A stretch of DNA of 64,000 nucleotides from Chryseobacterium indologenes (GTDB taxonomy: Bacteria; Bacteroidota; Bacteroidia; Flavobacteriales; Weeksellaceae). A program made the position numbers and the translations under genes. The DNA lies in NCBI GenBank assembly GCA_001013295.1, contig LAZY01000013.1:26001-90000 (forward strand), in the 5' to 3' direction. Numbering within the stretch: the stretch's first letter is position 1; the number at the start of each line of letters is the position of its first letter. The notes under the pieces are model-generated. The model saw only the letters and a list, made by a program, of their open reading frames with translations. It had not been told where the DNA came from and did no database searches. Below, piece after piece: positions 28,954 through 38,505 of this stretch.

Positions 28954-29832
28954 CTAGACATGACTTATTTTCTTCCGATCGCCAATGACATTCAGAATAA
29001 CACCTAAAAGGATCAGTGTGATTCCTATCAGCAGATTGGTGGTAAACTTCTCATTAAACATAAATACACTCACCATCACAGCAACTACCGGCTCCAGTGC
29101 TCCTAAAATGGCAACCGGTGTAGAACCGATATTTTTAATCGCATATACCAGACACAGACTAGAAATAACCGTGGTGAGAAAAGCAAAAATAAGGAAGTTT
29201 AAAAAGATAGACATTGAAGGAATAGCAAACGATTGATGTCCTATAACAGCTTTGGTCATAAAATACATAGACGTAAACAGCATGGAGAAAAAAGTAAGCT
29301 TAAATCCTGAGACCTTAAGATTCGATTTGTTGACGATCACCATATAAAGGGCATAAAAAAGAGAACTGAGCATCACAATTCCCAATCCTGCAAAATTGAT
29401 CTCCAGCCCGTTTCCTTTTAAGCACAAAACAATTACTCCCGCAAAGGCAAGAAGCAATGAGAAGACAGAGAGCCGGGTAAGCCTTTCCTTATAAAAGAAA
29501 AACATGATCAGTGCTACGATCACCGGATAGATGAACAAAACAGTAGAGGCAATTCCCGGAGTCAGGAAATCATAACCCAGAAACAGAAATTCTGAAGAAA
29601 GGGCATAGCATATTCCCAGAATGGCCAATATAAGCGCTTCTTTTTTATTGATCCTGAAGTTTTGCCTGGAATAGATCAGATATCCCCCCACCATAATGGC
29701 TGAAAAGAAAAACCTGTAAAACAGGGTGATGTCCATTGAAAAATGAGCCTGCTTGATCGGCAGAATAAAAATCGGGATCAATCCATATGAAACAGCCGAC
29801 AAAATGCCTAATATATACCCTCTGAGTTTCAT
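28954..29832 (-). CDS. EamA-family (DMT) transporter
   Basis: A 292-residue inner-membrane protein with ten predicted helices in two homologous halves, typical of the drug/metabolite transporter superfamily. The second EamA repeat closes with the PVAILGALEPVVAVMVSVFMFNEKFT signature. It exports or imports small metabolites; the substrate is unknown. A terminator separates it from the sulfonolipid-type genes upstream. Confidence 0.9.
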   Translation of the reverse strand: MKLRGYILGILSAVSYGLIPIFILPIKQAHFSMDITLFYRFFFSAIMVGGYLIYSRQNFRINKKEALILAILGICYALSSEFLFLGYDFLTPGIASTVLFIYPVIVALIMFFFYKERLTRLSVFSLLLAFAGVIVLCLKGNGLEINFAGLGIVMLSSLFYALYMVIVNKSNLKVSGFKLTFFSMLFTSMYFMTKAVIGHQSFAIPSMSIFLNFLIFAFLTTVISSLCLVYAIKNIGSTPVAILGALEPVVAVMVSVFMFNEKFTTNLLIGITLILLGVILNVIGDRKKISHV

Positions 29833-29862
29833 TTGTTTTTATAGTATTATAGTTTTTCAAAT

Positions 29863-29895
29863 AAAAAACCACTGAATCAATCAGTGGTTTTTTTT
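29863..29895. terminator. Bidirectional terminator
   Basis: A perfect stem AAAAAACCACTGA / TCAGTGGTTTTTT with loop ATCAA. It is 12 bases from the stop codon of the acyltransferase on the minus strand and lies upstream of the EamA gene. Confidence 0.9.
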
Positions 29896-29906
29896 ATCTT
29901 GAAGAA

Positions 29907-31181
29907 TTAAATCGGTTTAAAACTTAATCCCTGTTCCTGCAGTATTAGTTGTTCCTGCTCTTTATAGTAACCACCTACTAATTTATCATGAATAGCTTCA
30001 AACGCTGCGAGAGTTTCATTGATCTCAGCATCCGTATGGGAAGCGGTAGGAATTAATCTTAAAAGAATCATTCCTTTCGGAATTACAGGATATACGACTA
30101 CCGAAGTAAAGATTCCGTAATTCTCTCTCAGGTCTTTTACCAATAGAGTAGCCTCTACAGGAGTTCCCTGCATCATCACCGGAGTTACACAGGTATTGGT
30201 ATCCCCAATGTTGAATCCTCTGTCTCTTAATCCGTTTTGTAGTTTATAAACATTCTCCCAAAGTTTAGCTTTGATCTCCGGTCTTGTTCTCAATAGCTCC
30301 AGTCTCTTCAATCCTCCGATTACCATTGGCATTGTAAGAGATTTTGCAAAGATCTGTGATCTAAGGTTGAACTTCAGGTATCTGATGATTTCTTTGTCAC
30401 CCGCAAGGAATGCCCCGAAACCAGCCATTGATTTGGCAAAAGTAGAGAAGTATACATCGATCTGATCCTGGCAGCCTTGTTCTTCACCAGCTCCCGCACC
30501 TGTTTTACCAAGTGTCCCGAAACCATGGGCATCATCTACCAAAAGTCTGAAATTATATTTTGATTTAAGGTCGCAGATCTCTTTCAGTTTTCCCTGCTGT
30601 CCTCTCATTCCGAAAACCCCTTCCGTGATCACAAGGATACCACCTCCTGTTTCTTCAGCTACTTTAGTTGCTCTCTGAAGGTTTTTCTCAAGGCTGGCCA
30701 TATCGTTGTGCTTATAGGTAAATCTTTTACCTGAATGAAGTCTTACCCCATCTACGATGCAGGCATGAGAATCCATATCATAAACAATAACGTCATTTCT
30801 GCTTACCAGCGCATCAATGGTAGACACCATTCCCTGATAACCGAAATTCAATAAATATGCTGATTCTTTTTGTACGAAGTCTGCCAGTTCTTTTTCTAAC
30901 TGAAGGTGCTGATCTGTCTCTCCAGACATTGCTCTTGCCCCCATAGGATAGAACATTCCATATTCTGCAGCCGCTTGCGCATCCGCTTGCTTTACTTCAG
31001 GATGATTACACAATCCTAAATAGTCATTGGCACTCCAGAAAATTACTTCTCTACCCTGGAACTGCATCCTCGGGCCGATAGGTCCCTCTAGTCTTGGGAA
31101 AATAAAATAGCCTTCACCGTAATCTGCAAATTGTCCAAGAGGTCCTGGATTTTCTTTTATTCTTTCAAAAATATCCAACAT
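29907..31181 (-). CDS. Alpha-oxoamine synthase, probable cysteate acyltransferase
   Basis: A 424-residue PLP enzyme of the family that includes serine palmitoyltransferase and KBL. The Schiff-base lysine is Lys250 in FSTFAKSMAGFGAF, with the DDAHGFGTLG segment holding the pyridine-contacting Asp. The downstream neighbour of a cysteine-synthase-like gene and the lineage point to cysteate-fatty acyltransferase, which condenses cysteate with a fatty acyl thioester to start capnine (sulfonolipid) synthesis. Serine palmitoyltransferase for sphingolipids is the main alternative. Cotranscription with 31261-32298 is interrupted by a terminator hairpin. Confidence 0.8.
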   Translation of the reverse strand: MLDIFERIKENPGPLGQFADYGEGYFIFPRLEGPIGPRMQFQGREVIFWSANDYLGLCNHPEVKQADAQAAAEYGMFYPMGARAMSGETDQHLQLEKELADFVQKESAYLLNFGYQGMVSTIDALVSRNDVIVYDMDSHACIVDGVRLHSGKRFTYKHNDMASLEKNLQRATKVAEETGGGILVITEGVFGMRGQQGKLKEICDLKSKYNFRLLVDDAHGFGTLGKTGAGAGEEQGCQDQIDVYFSTFAKSMAGFGAFLAGDKEIIRYLKFNLRSQIFAKSLTMPMVIGGLKRLELLRTRPEIKAKLWENVYKLQNGLRDRGFNIGDTNTCVTPVMMQGTPVEATLLVKDLRENYGIFTSVVVYPVIPKGMILLRLIPTASHTDAEINETLAAFEAIHDKLVGGYYKEQEQLILQEQGLSFKPI

Positions 31182-31200
31182 TGTATCGTAATTTTTAAGT

Positions 31201-31236
31201 AAAAAAGCCTTTCTTGTAGAACACGCAAAAGGCTTT
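31201..31236 (-). terminator. Terminator hairpin between the two sulfonolipid-type genes
   Basis: On the minus strand AAAGCCTTT (31236-31228) pairs with AAAGGCTTT (31212-31204), then six U follow. It ends about 20 bases upstream of the acyltransferase ATG and 25 bases after the upstream stop. No clear promoter was found between it and the ATG, so partial read-through or attenuation is possible. Confidence 0.75.
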
Positions 31237-31260
31237 ATGATATCGTGATTTTAATTGTTC

Positions 31261-32298
31261 TTATTTGATAAACTCTGTTTTGAAAACTTCGTCGTAGTTG
31301 TGAACACAGTTGTTGACAAACCCCTGTTCAGCCATCCATTTATCACTGTAGACTTTGGTGATGTATCTAGAACCGTGGTCCGGATAGATCAAAACGATCA
31401 CATCATCCTGAGTCAGATTGTGAGACTGTGCATACTGCATCAATCCCTGGGTAACTGCTCCTGTAGTATACCCACCCATGATCGCTTCTTTCAATGCAAT
31501 CTCACGGGTTCTGTAGGCCGACATTTCATCATTTACCCTCACAAACTCATCTACTTTGTCGAAAAGGAGAGCTGCAGGGATAAGGTTTTTACCCATTCCT
31601 TCAATTTGGTAAGGATGTACATCTTCTTTATGGATTTCTCCTGTCTCGTGATAGCTTTTCAATATTGATCCGTCTGCATCCACCCCGATAATTTTAATAT
31701 CCGGATTCTTTTCCTTTAAAAACTTCGCTGAACCTGATAAGGTACCTCCTGTTCCTGTACATGCAAAAAGGTGAGTGATCTTACCTTGTGTCTGTTCCCA
31801 GATTTCAGGACCTGTAGTCTGATAATGGGCATCAATATTCAGTTCATTGAAGTACTGATTGATGTAAATAGAATTGGGAGTTTCCAAAGCGATTCTTTTC
31901 GCTACCTCATAATAAGATCTTGGATCATCCGCCGGTACATTGGCAGGACATATATAAACAGTAGCTCCTAGTGCTTTAAGATAAGCAATTTTCTCCGGCT
32001 TTGTCTTGTCACTTACTGCAAGAATACATTTATATCCCTTAATGATACATACCATTGCAATAGAAAACCCTGTATTTCCAGAAGTAGTTTCTACAACTAC
32101 GGAATCCTCTTTCAATAAGCCTTTTTTCTCTGCGTTCTCTATAATATGAAGTGCGATTCGGTCTTTGGTGGAATGTCCAGGATTATATGATTCTAACTTG
32201 GCATAAACGGTTGCTGGAATATCTTTTGTAACAGTATTTAGCTTCACCATAGGAGTGTTTCCTATTAGGCCAAGAATATTATCGTAAACATTACTCAT
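31261..32298 (-). CDS. Cysteine-synthase-like PLP enzyme, probable cysteate synthase
   Basis: A 345-residue fold-type II enzyme of the cysteine synthase/CBS family. Lys45 in YNPGHSTKDRI is the PLP lysine, SGNTG (73-77) binds substrate, and GTGGTLSGSAKFL is the phosphate-binding loop. Sequence alone would allow O-acetylserine sulfhydrylase, but the pairing with an alpha-oxoamine synthase in a flavobacterium suggests it makes cysteate from phosphoserine and sulfite. Extra C-terminal residues follow the catalytic core. The assignment is inference from context. Confidence 0.75.
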   Translation of the reverse strand: MSNVYDNILGLIGNTPMVKLNTVTKDIPATVYAKLESYNPGHSTKDRIALHIIENAEKKGLLKEDSVVVETTSGNTGFSIAMVCIIKGYKCILAVSDKTKPEKIAYLKALGATVYICPANVPADDPRSYYEVAKRIALETPNSIYINQYFNELNIDAHYQTTGPEIWEQTQGKITHLFACTGTGGTLSGSAKFLKEKNPDIKIIGVDADGSILKSYHETGEIHKEDVHPYQIEGMGKNLIPAALLFDKVDEFVRVNDEMSAYRTREIALKEAIMGGYTTGAVTQGLMQYAQSHNLTQDDVIVLIYPDHGSRYITKVYSDKWMAEQGFVNNCVHNYDEVFKTEFIK

Positions 32299-32520
32299 TA
32301 TTTGTTATTTTCAATAAAAATCTGACTGCAAAAATACAAAAAAATAAATAATTACTAAACTTTTGTTTGATTTCTAGGCGTGTTTCAGTAAAAATCTATT
32401 TTGGCATTTATAGTTTTAACACGACTATAGTCGCAAATACCATTCCAAAATTTTTAAATTTTGTTAAAACCCACATAAAATAATATAAAAGCCTTATTTT
32501 CGCATAATTGATTTAATACT

Positions 32521-35500
32521 ATGAAAAATTGGACTTTTAGGCAATGGAACACCGTTTTAGGATGGGTGATTTTCGTCATTGCGTTTTTCACGTACTTGTC
32601 CACCATAGAACCCAATTTCAGTTTTTGGGATTGTGGCGAGTACATTTCTTCTGCAGTAAAACTTGAAGTAACGCACGCTCCCGGAGCGGCATTATTCCAG
32701 ATAGTGGGTGCCGTGGCAGCCATTTTTGCATTAGGGAAAGGCGAAAATTACTCCATCGTAATTAATGCGATGTCTGCATTGTTCAGTGCGCTGACGATTT
32801 TATTTTTGTTTTGGACGATCACGCACTTTGTAAGACGACTCTTAAACAAAGATTTTGAAGAAATCACCAAACACCAGGAAATCTCTATTTTGTTTGCCGG
32901 AGCAGTAGGAGCGCTTTGCTTCACGTTCTCAGACACATTCTGGTTTTCTGCCGTAGAAGGAGAGGTTTATTCAATGGCTTCCATGTTTATCGCTCTTTTG
33001 GTCTGGTTGATCACAAAATGGGAAAATGAGTACAAAGCGGCAGACAGTGAAAGGTGGATTATCCTTATTTTCTTCGTTTTGGGACTTTCTGTGGGAGTAC
33101 ACATGATGTGTATGCTGGCAACACCTGCAGTATGTCTGGTATACTACGCAAGAAACTATAAGTTTACCTGGAAAAATTTTATCTGGGCTAACCTTATTAC
33201 GCTGGGAATTCTGATCGTTGTATTCAAAATTATTTTCCCGTTGATCATGACGATGTTCGGAAGACTGGAAATTTTCTTTGTAAACGGTTTGGGACTTCCT
33301 TTCCATTCAGGAACGATTGCTGCATTTATTCTGATGGCTGCAATCTGCTACTTCATCATCAGATATGCCAGAAAAACAAAAAGAAATCTGTATCAGACCA
33401 TCGCACTATCTGTAGTGTATATGATCATCGGGTTCTCCTGCTGGATGGTAATCCCAATCAGAGCGAATGCTAATCCGCCGATGAACCTTAACGACCCTGA
33501 TACGGCGATCGGTATGCTGGATTATTACAACAGAGAGCAGTACGGCGACTGGCCAACGATCTACGGACAGAACTACACGGCATTCCTTGATGCCAACGGA
33601 ATCGAAAAGAACGAAGACGGAAGCTTTAAAACAAAAAAGACGGGAGAAATCTACGAAAAAGATGAAAAAACCGGAACGTACAGAAAAACCGGGGACCGCT
33701 TCAACTATGTTTTCAACAAGTCTCAGGTAAGCTTAATGCCAAGAATGTTCAATGAGGACAAAGATGTAATGGCCAACTATATTTCAATGTATGGTGCTCC
33801 TGATTTTACATTCAACTATGGAAATGAAGATGTGGCAGACAATCCGCAGGCTAAGCAGATCTTTGACGAACTGAGAGCAAAATACGAAGATAAGTCGATT
33901 ACCGCTTCAGATTATCTGAAAGTAAAGCCTTATAACCTGATCAATGTTCAGAAGCCTTCATTGCTTCAGAATATGGATTATTTCATTTCGTTCCAGAACG
34001 GATATTATTTCGTAAGATATCTGATGTGGAATTTTGTAGGAAGACAGAACGACCTTGAAGGAAATATGGAAAGTACCAAAGGGAACTGGATTTCCGGAAT
34101 TCCTTTTATTGATAATGCTATTGTAGGGAATCAGGATAAGATGCCTGCCAAATTTAAAAATGAAAGTACGGTTAAATTCTTCTTCCTTCCATTAATTTTA
34201 GGATTGATCGGTTTCTTCTTCCAGTTGAACAGAGATTTCGGAAGATTCTATGCTTTATTATCTTTATTTATCATCACCAGTGTCGGAATTATTTTCTACA
34301 CAGGGGTAAAGCCTTTCGAACCGAGAGAGAGAGATTACGCAATGGTAGGTTCTTTTTATGCTTTCTCCATCTGGATCGGATTAGGTGCAGGAGCTATTCT
34401 GTGGTTCTTACAGTCTAAAATCAAATCCAATGGTGCGAATGTCGCATTAGGAGTTGTATTGTTGGGAGTTCCTTTTATGATGGGCTTCCAGAACTATAAT
34501 GTTCACGACAGAAGTAACAGATATACGGCATACGACTATGCTTATTCAGTACTGAAATCACTACCGAAGGACGGAATTTTATTCGTTTACGGAGATAATG
34601 ATACTTATCCGGTTTGGGCGATCCAGGAAACTGAAAGATTCAGAGACGATGTGAAAGTGGTTAACTTTACCCTTGCATCAACCCCTTGGAACCTTGACCA
34701 GATAAAAAGAAGAACGTATAATGCAATGGGAATTCCTAGTCAGTTGACCCACGAAGATTACAGAGACGGAGTAAACGACCAGATCTATATGATGAAGAAA
34801 GAAGACTGGGAAGGAGTATTCTCTATGTTGAAAGAGCAGGGTGTTCCTGATACGGAATTCCAGGCGTTCAGAAAGTATCTTACTCAGGATTCATTGACTT
34901 TGAAAGAGGCAATCAATTTCATCAAATTCAAATCTCCTGAAAAAGATCAGTTGTTGAAAATGTACTTCGGAGAAGAGAAATATGAGAAATACAACATTCT
35001 TCCGGTAAACAAATTCATTCTTCCGGTAAATAAGGAAAATGCTTTAAAAGCAGGAATTATCAATCAGGCTGACCTTCCAAATGTTGCTAATCAGATCATG
35101 ATTACTTACAAAGGAAATACATTGTATAAAAACAACCTGATCCTGATGGATTTATTGGCAAACTTCGACTGGAAACGTCCAATTAACTTCTCTTCAGGAG
35201 GTATTTATGACAGTGAAAACATTTTCTATCTTAACGATTATCTTCAGTTTGACGGTTTCAGCTACAGATTGATTCCAATCCAGACCCTGCCATCAGCTGA
35301 CGGAGATATGGGAAGAGTAGATGCCAACCACCTTTATAATGTAGTGAAGAACTTCAGATGGGGTAACTTTAAAGATCTGAATGCTCACTTTGATGAAACA
35401 GCTACTTCCAATATCATCAGCTACAGAATGTCAGCAAGCAGAGCTGCAGCAGCCTTAGCATTGAGCGGACAGAAAGCGAAAGCATTAGAAATACTGGATC

Positions 35501-36006
35501 TTGCAGCGAATGAAATTCCTGTAGAAAAATACAATGATCCCCGTTCATTAAGCTCTATTGTATCAGGGTACATTATTGCAGGACAGGAGCAGAAAGGTCT
35601 TCAGCTGGCAGAAGTGCTTAAGAAAGGAATCTTTGAAGAATATGATTATTATCAAAGTCTTTCTAAAGCGGACCAAAGCTATCTGAGAAGACAGATGAGA
35701 ACAAAACCAATGGAATATTCTCTTGTAGTAGCAGCTGTTACCGATGCTTATACAAAGATAGGCCAGAAAGAAAAAGCGTATGCTTATCTGGTAAAATCCA
35801 TTGAGCCGATTGATAAAAAGTTCAATGCTTTTGTAAAAGATCTTGAACAAATGGGCAGAGAGAAAGCAATGAAAGAATCTGACGAAGTTCAAAAGATCAC
35901 TCCATTCTATCAGTACTTATTTGATGTCATGGAACCTTTTGATTCTACTTACTCTAAAGAAAAAGAAAATCAGATCACTTCAGCAATTATCAAAGCAACA
36001 CGATAA
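32521..36006 (+). CDS. DUF2723 membrane protein (GT117-like)
   Basis: A 1161-residue inner-membrane protein. The start of the DUF2723 domain shows its signature (FSFWDCGEYISSAVKLEVTHAPGAALFQ), followed by about ten membrane helices, then a large exported domain with FVYGDNDTYPVWAIQETE and a C-terminal helical-repeat part. The family is assigned to GT-C-like glycosyltransferases (GT117) related to protein O-mannosyltransferases and is nearly universal in Bacteroidetes, where O-glycosylation of exported proteins is known. The donor and acceptor are unknown here. A terminator follows. Confidence 0.88.
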   Translation: MKNWTFRQWNTVLGWVIFVIAFFTYLSTIEPNFSFWDCGEYISSAVKLEVTHAPGAALFQIVGAVAAIFALGKGENYSIVINAMSALFSALTILFLFWTITHFVRRLLNKDFEEITKHQEISILFAGAVGALCFTFSDTFWFSAVEGEVYSMASMFIALLVWLITKWENEYKAADSERWIILIFFVLGLSVGVHMMCMLATPAVCLVYYARNYKFTWKNFIWANLITLGILIVVFKIIFPLIMTMFGRLEIFFVNGLGLPFHSGTIAAFILMAAICYFIIRYARKTKRNLYQTIALSVVYMIIGFSCWMVIPIRANANPPMNLNDPDTAIGMLDYYNREQYGDWPTIYGQNYTAFLDANGIEKNEDGSFKTKKTGEIYEKDEKTGTYRKTGDRFNYVFNKSQVSLMPRMFNEDKDVMANYISMYGAPDFTFNYGNEDVADNPQAKQIFDELRAKYEDKSITASDYLKVKPYNLINVQKPSLLQNMDYFISFQNGYYFVRYLMWNFVGRQNDLEGNMESTKGNWISGIPFIDNAIVGNQDKMPAKFKNESTVKFFFLPLILGLIGFFFQLNRDFGRFYALLSLFIITSVGIIFYTGVKPFEPRERDYAMVGSFYAFSIWIGLGAGAILWFLQSKIKSNGANVALGVVLLGVPFMMGFQNYNVHDRSNRYTAYDYAYSVLKSLPKDGILFVYGDNDTYPVWAIQETERFRDDVKVVNFTLASTPWNLDQIKRRTYNAMGIPSQLTHEDYRDGVNDQIYMMKKEDWEGVFSMLKEQGVPDTEFQAFRKYLTQDSLTLKEAINFIKFKSPEKDQLLKMYFGEEKYEKYNILPVNKFILPVNKENALKAGIINQADLPNVANQIMITYKGNTLYKNNLILMDLLANFDWKRPINFSSGGIYDSENIFYLNDYLQFDGFSYRLIPIQTLPSADGDMGRVDANHLYNVVKNFRWGNFKDLNAHFDETATSNIISYRMSASRAAAALALSGQKAKALEILDLAANEIPVEKYNDPRSLSSIVSGYIIAGQEQKGLQLAEVLKKGIFEEYDYYQSLSKADQSYLRRQMRTKPMEYSLVVAAVTDAYTKIGQKEKAYAYLVKSIEPIDKKFNAFVKDLEQMGREKAMKESDEVQKITPFYQYLFDVMEPFDSTYSKEKENQITSAIIKATR

Positions 36007-36015
36007 AATACATTT

Positions 36016-36043
36016 AAAAACGGGACTTCGGTTCCGTTTTTTT
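36016..36043 (+). terminator. Terminator after DUF2723 gene
   Basis: Stem AAAACGGGAC / GTTCCGTTTT with a TTCG tetraloop and a long T run. The same sequence in inverse orientation serves as a terminator at 52668-52697. Confidence 0.9.
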
Positions 36044-36096
36044 ATTATTGGGAATCCTGAATATTAAGATTATATTTGTGAAACTAAAAATACATA

Positions 36097-37584
36097 ATGG
36101 CTGAAGCACAAAATAGCAAATTCCCAATCTATGCCGTCATCATTACGGTTCTTTTCAAACTTCTTTTTTTATTGACACACTACATCCAGGAAGATGCATT
36201 TATTACTTGGAGAGTTGCTCAGAATCTATTGGACTACGGAGTGATCGGTTTCAACGGAAATACTAAAATTTCAGCATCTACTACTCATCTGTACGTTTTT
36301 GTGTCTTATATTTTCAACCTGATTTTTGGTAAAGAAAACTTTATAGAACCTCTTTTGATCTTTAATTCTATTCTGTTTACCATAGGAACACTATTTCTTT
36401 CTCGTCTGGTTCTTAAAAATCCGTGGCATAAGGCTCTTTTTATATTTTTGATCGGTATCTTGCCGCCATCTATTAAAATTTCAATACTTGGAATGGAATA
36501 CGGACTCCTGTTCTTCCTGGAAATGGCATTACTGTATTACGGATTTCATAAAGGAAAGAAATGGGTATTGACCCTTCTTCCGGTTTTGATCATGTTTACA
36601 AGAGTTGATACCGTCATATTCTTAGGCATTGCATTTCTTGTAGATACATTCTGGAACAAAAAAATCAGATGGAATTATGTATTGGGTGGCGTATTGGGAA
36701 TCTTATCAACATTGGCTTTCAACTGGTTCTATTTTGGAGAAGTGGTCAATAATACCATCACTGCCAAAAAACTGCTTTATGAAGAAAACTTTACTTTTCA
36801 ACAGCATATTCATTACTTCTTTAAGAGTTTCGGGAACTTCTGGGGAATGCTAAAACTTCCGGGAGACTTTAATCCGTTTACGATCGTTGTCCTGATCTTT
36901 GAACTTCTTTGTTTTATTTATCTGATCAGACAGAGAGGCAGCAGAAACTATTTTTTATGGATCATTTTCATTTTCGGATGGACCAAACAGCTTATTTTTC
37001 TGTCTCAGAAAAGTTTATTCGACTGGTATTACTGGGTACCACAGCTTTTGCTCTTCGTTCCGGTCCTTATTTTTGTACTGGAACAGAAAGAGAAAAGAAA
37101 CTTATGGTTATCCCTGCTTGTGGGAATATATATTCTTCCGATGCTGGCATTCCAGACTGTTCATTCCATTGCTACAGGAAACGGAGAGTGGAACTACCGA
37201 AGAACCATTGGAATCTTTTTAAATCAATACGAAAAAGACAAAAACCAATGGATCTTACTGGAGCCTGCCGGATATATTCCATATTTTTCAGGATTAAAAA
37301 CGATAGATGAGGTAGGTTTGGTAGACAAGCAAATTCAGGAAGAAATCAAAAAAGATAAAGTGAACTACTGGATCAATACAGTAAAAACAAGAAAACCCAA
37401 ATATCTGCTTTCGTATCAGAATTTAGATGAAGGGAAAAATGCAGAGTACTATAAAACCCATTATAAACTGCTGAAGGAATTTAGGGTAAAAGATCATCTG
37501 AACAGTAAAAACAAGATTCTTGAAAAAATCTATCATCTGAAGCCTTCAGGAACAGATTATAATCTGTACATTAGAGTTGATTAA
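36097..37584 (+). CDS. GT-C-type membrane glycosyltransferase-like protein
   Basis: A 495-residue protein with about eleven membrane helices. The first loop contains EDAFITWRVAQNLLDYGVIGFNG and later STTHLY, the arrangement seen in AftB-like and GT39/GT87 GT-C transferases, where an acidic loop residue is catalytic. It most likely uses a polyprenyl-linked sugar at the periplasmic side. Donor unknown. It follows the DUF2723 gene after a terminator. Confidence 0.7.
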   Translation: MAEAQNSKFPIYAVIITVLFKLLFLLTHYIQEDAFITWRVAQNLLDYGVIGFNGNTKISASTTHLYVFVSYIFNLIFGKENFIEPLLIFNSILFTIGTLFLSRLVLKNPWHKALFIFLIGILPPSIKISILGMEYGLLFFLEMALLYYGFHKGKKWVLTLLPVLIMFTRVDTVIFLGIAFLVDTFWNKKIRWNYVLGGVLGILSTLAFNWFYFGEVVNNTITAKKLLYEENFTFQQHIHYFFKSFGNFWGMLKLPGDFNPFTIVVLIFELLCFIYLIRQRGSRNYFLWIIFIFGWTKQLIFLSQKSLFDWYYWVPQLLLFVPVLIFVLEQKEKRNLWLSLLVGIYILPMLAFQTVHSIATGNGEWNYRRTIGIFLNQYEKDKNQWILLEPAGYIPYFSGLKTIDEVGLVDKQIQEEIKKDKVNYWINTVKTRKPKYLLSYQNLDEGKNAEYYKTHYKLLKEFRVKDHLNSKNKILEKIYHLKPSGTDYNLYIRVD

Positions 37585-37708
37585 AAGATTAAAAATAAAG
37601 AGCTTAAAAATATAGAGAAACAAGGTGCTAACAACACTTTCACTCTAATACTCTCAAACCTTCAAACCCAATCTCTGCAAACTATTATCCAAAAACGACA
37701 ACCTAACT

Positions 37709-38236
37709 ATGAAATACTGTGCTTTTCTCCGCGGCGTTAACGTAAAAGGAACCAATATGAAAATGGCCGAAGTCTGCCAGGTCTTTAAAGATGCCGGAAT
37801 GATGGAGGTAAGTTCTATTCTGGCTTCCGGAAATATTGTTTTTTCTTCAGATAAAAACGCTGAAGACCTGAAGATCCTGCTGGAAAAAGCGATGTCAGAA
37901 CATTTTTCCTACGAAGCTTTTTTGTTTATCAGGTCTCAGGAAGAAACAGGACTCTTCTGGAACAGTATTCCTTTTGAAAAGAATGAAGGTTTCCATATTT
38001 ATGGTTTTGTAGGAATGCCGGGAGTAGAAAAAGTTCTGATGGAGGAATTTCAAAAAGCAACCCAGGCAGAAAATGAAAAAGCAGAAATTGTCAATGATCT
38101 GTTTTATTGGCAGGTTCCCAAGGGAAATACTTTAGATTCTACCTTTGGAAAAGTGTTAGGAAAGAAGAACCTGAAGGATCAGATGACCAGCAGGAACATC
38201 AATACATTCGAGAAGGTTTTGAATAAGATGGGCTAG
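37709..38236 (+). CDS. DUF1697 protein
   Basis: A 175-residue member of DUF1697, recognised by the N-terminal CAFLRGVNVKGTNMKMAEVCQVFKDAGMMEVSSILASGNIVF and the C-terminal MTSRNINTFEKVLNKM. The family has no established function; the fold is a pair of alpha/beta subdomains. The gap before it (37585-37708) contains a short run of imperfect 7-8 base repeats (about 37635-37675). Confidence 0.9.
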   Translation: MKYCAFLRGVNVKGTNMKMAEVCQVFKDAGMMEVSSILASGNIVFSSDKNAEDLKILLEKAMSEHFSYEAFLFIRSQEETGLFWNSIPFEKNEGFHIYGFVGMPGVEKVLMEEFQKATQAENEKAEIVNDLFYWQVPKGNTLDSTFGKVLGKKNLKDQMTSRNINTFEKVLNKMG

Positions 38237-38262
38237 ATTTATTATAATATAGTAATAAACAT

Positions 38263-38320
<58 letters not shown>

Positions 38321-38328
38321 TTAATAGG

Positions 38329-38352
38329 GACGGGCTTTAGCCCGTCTTTTTT
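38329..38352 (+). terminator. Terminator with GGGCTTTAGCCC core
   Basis: GACGGGC / GCCCGTC with a TTTA loop and a T run. It ends transcription after the DUF1697 gene and belongs to the same palindrome family as 16504-16522. Confidence 0.85.
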
Positions 38353-38505
38353 TATCACAACTCCATTGGCTTTATCCAAAACCTAATTAATGTACATGAG
38401 CAAAATAGGAAGGTTATCTTCTCTTAAACCTTAGTCTCTCCTTAAATAATTTCCATTTCTGAAACTTTCTCAGTATTTTTACTGAACTTTTTAATTACAA
38501 CAAAA

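Noticed and set aside
29907..31181. Glycine C-acetyltransferase (kbl) or biotin synthesis (bioF) for the alpha-oxoamine synthase
   Set aside because: There are no threonine-dehydrogenase or bio genes nearby, while a cysteine-synthase-like gene is adjacent; the sulfonolipid assignment fits better.
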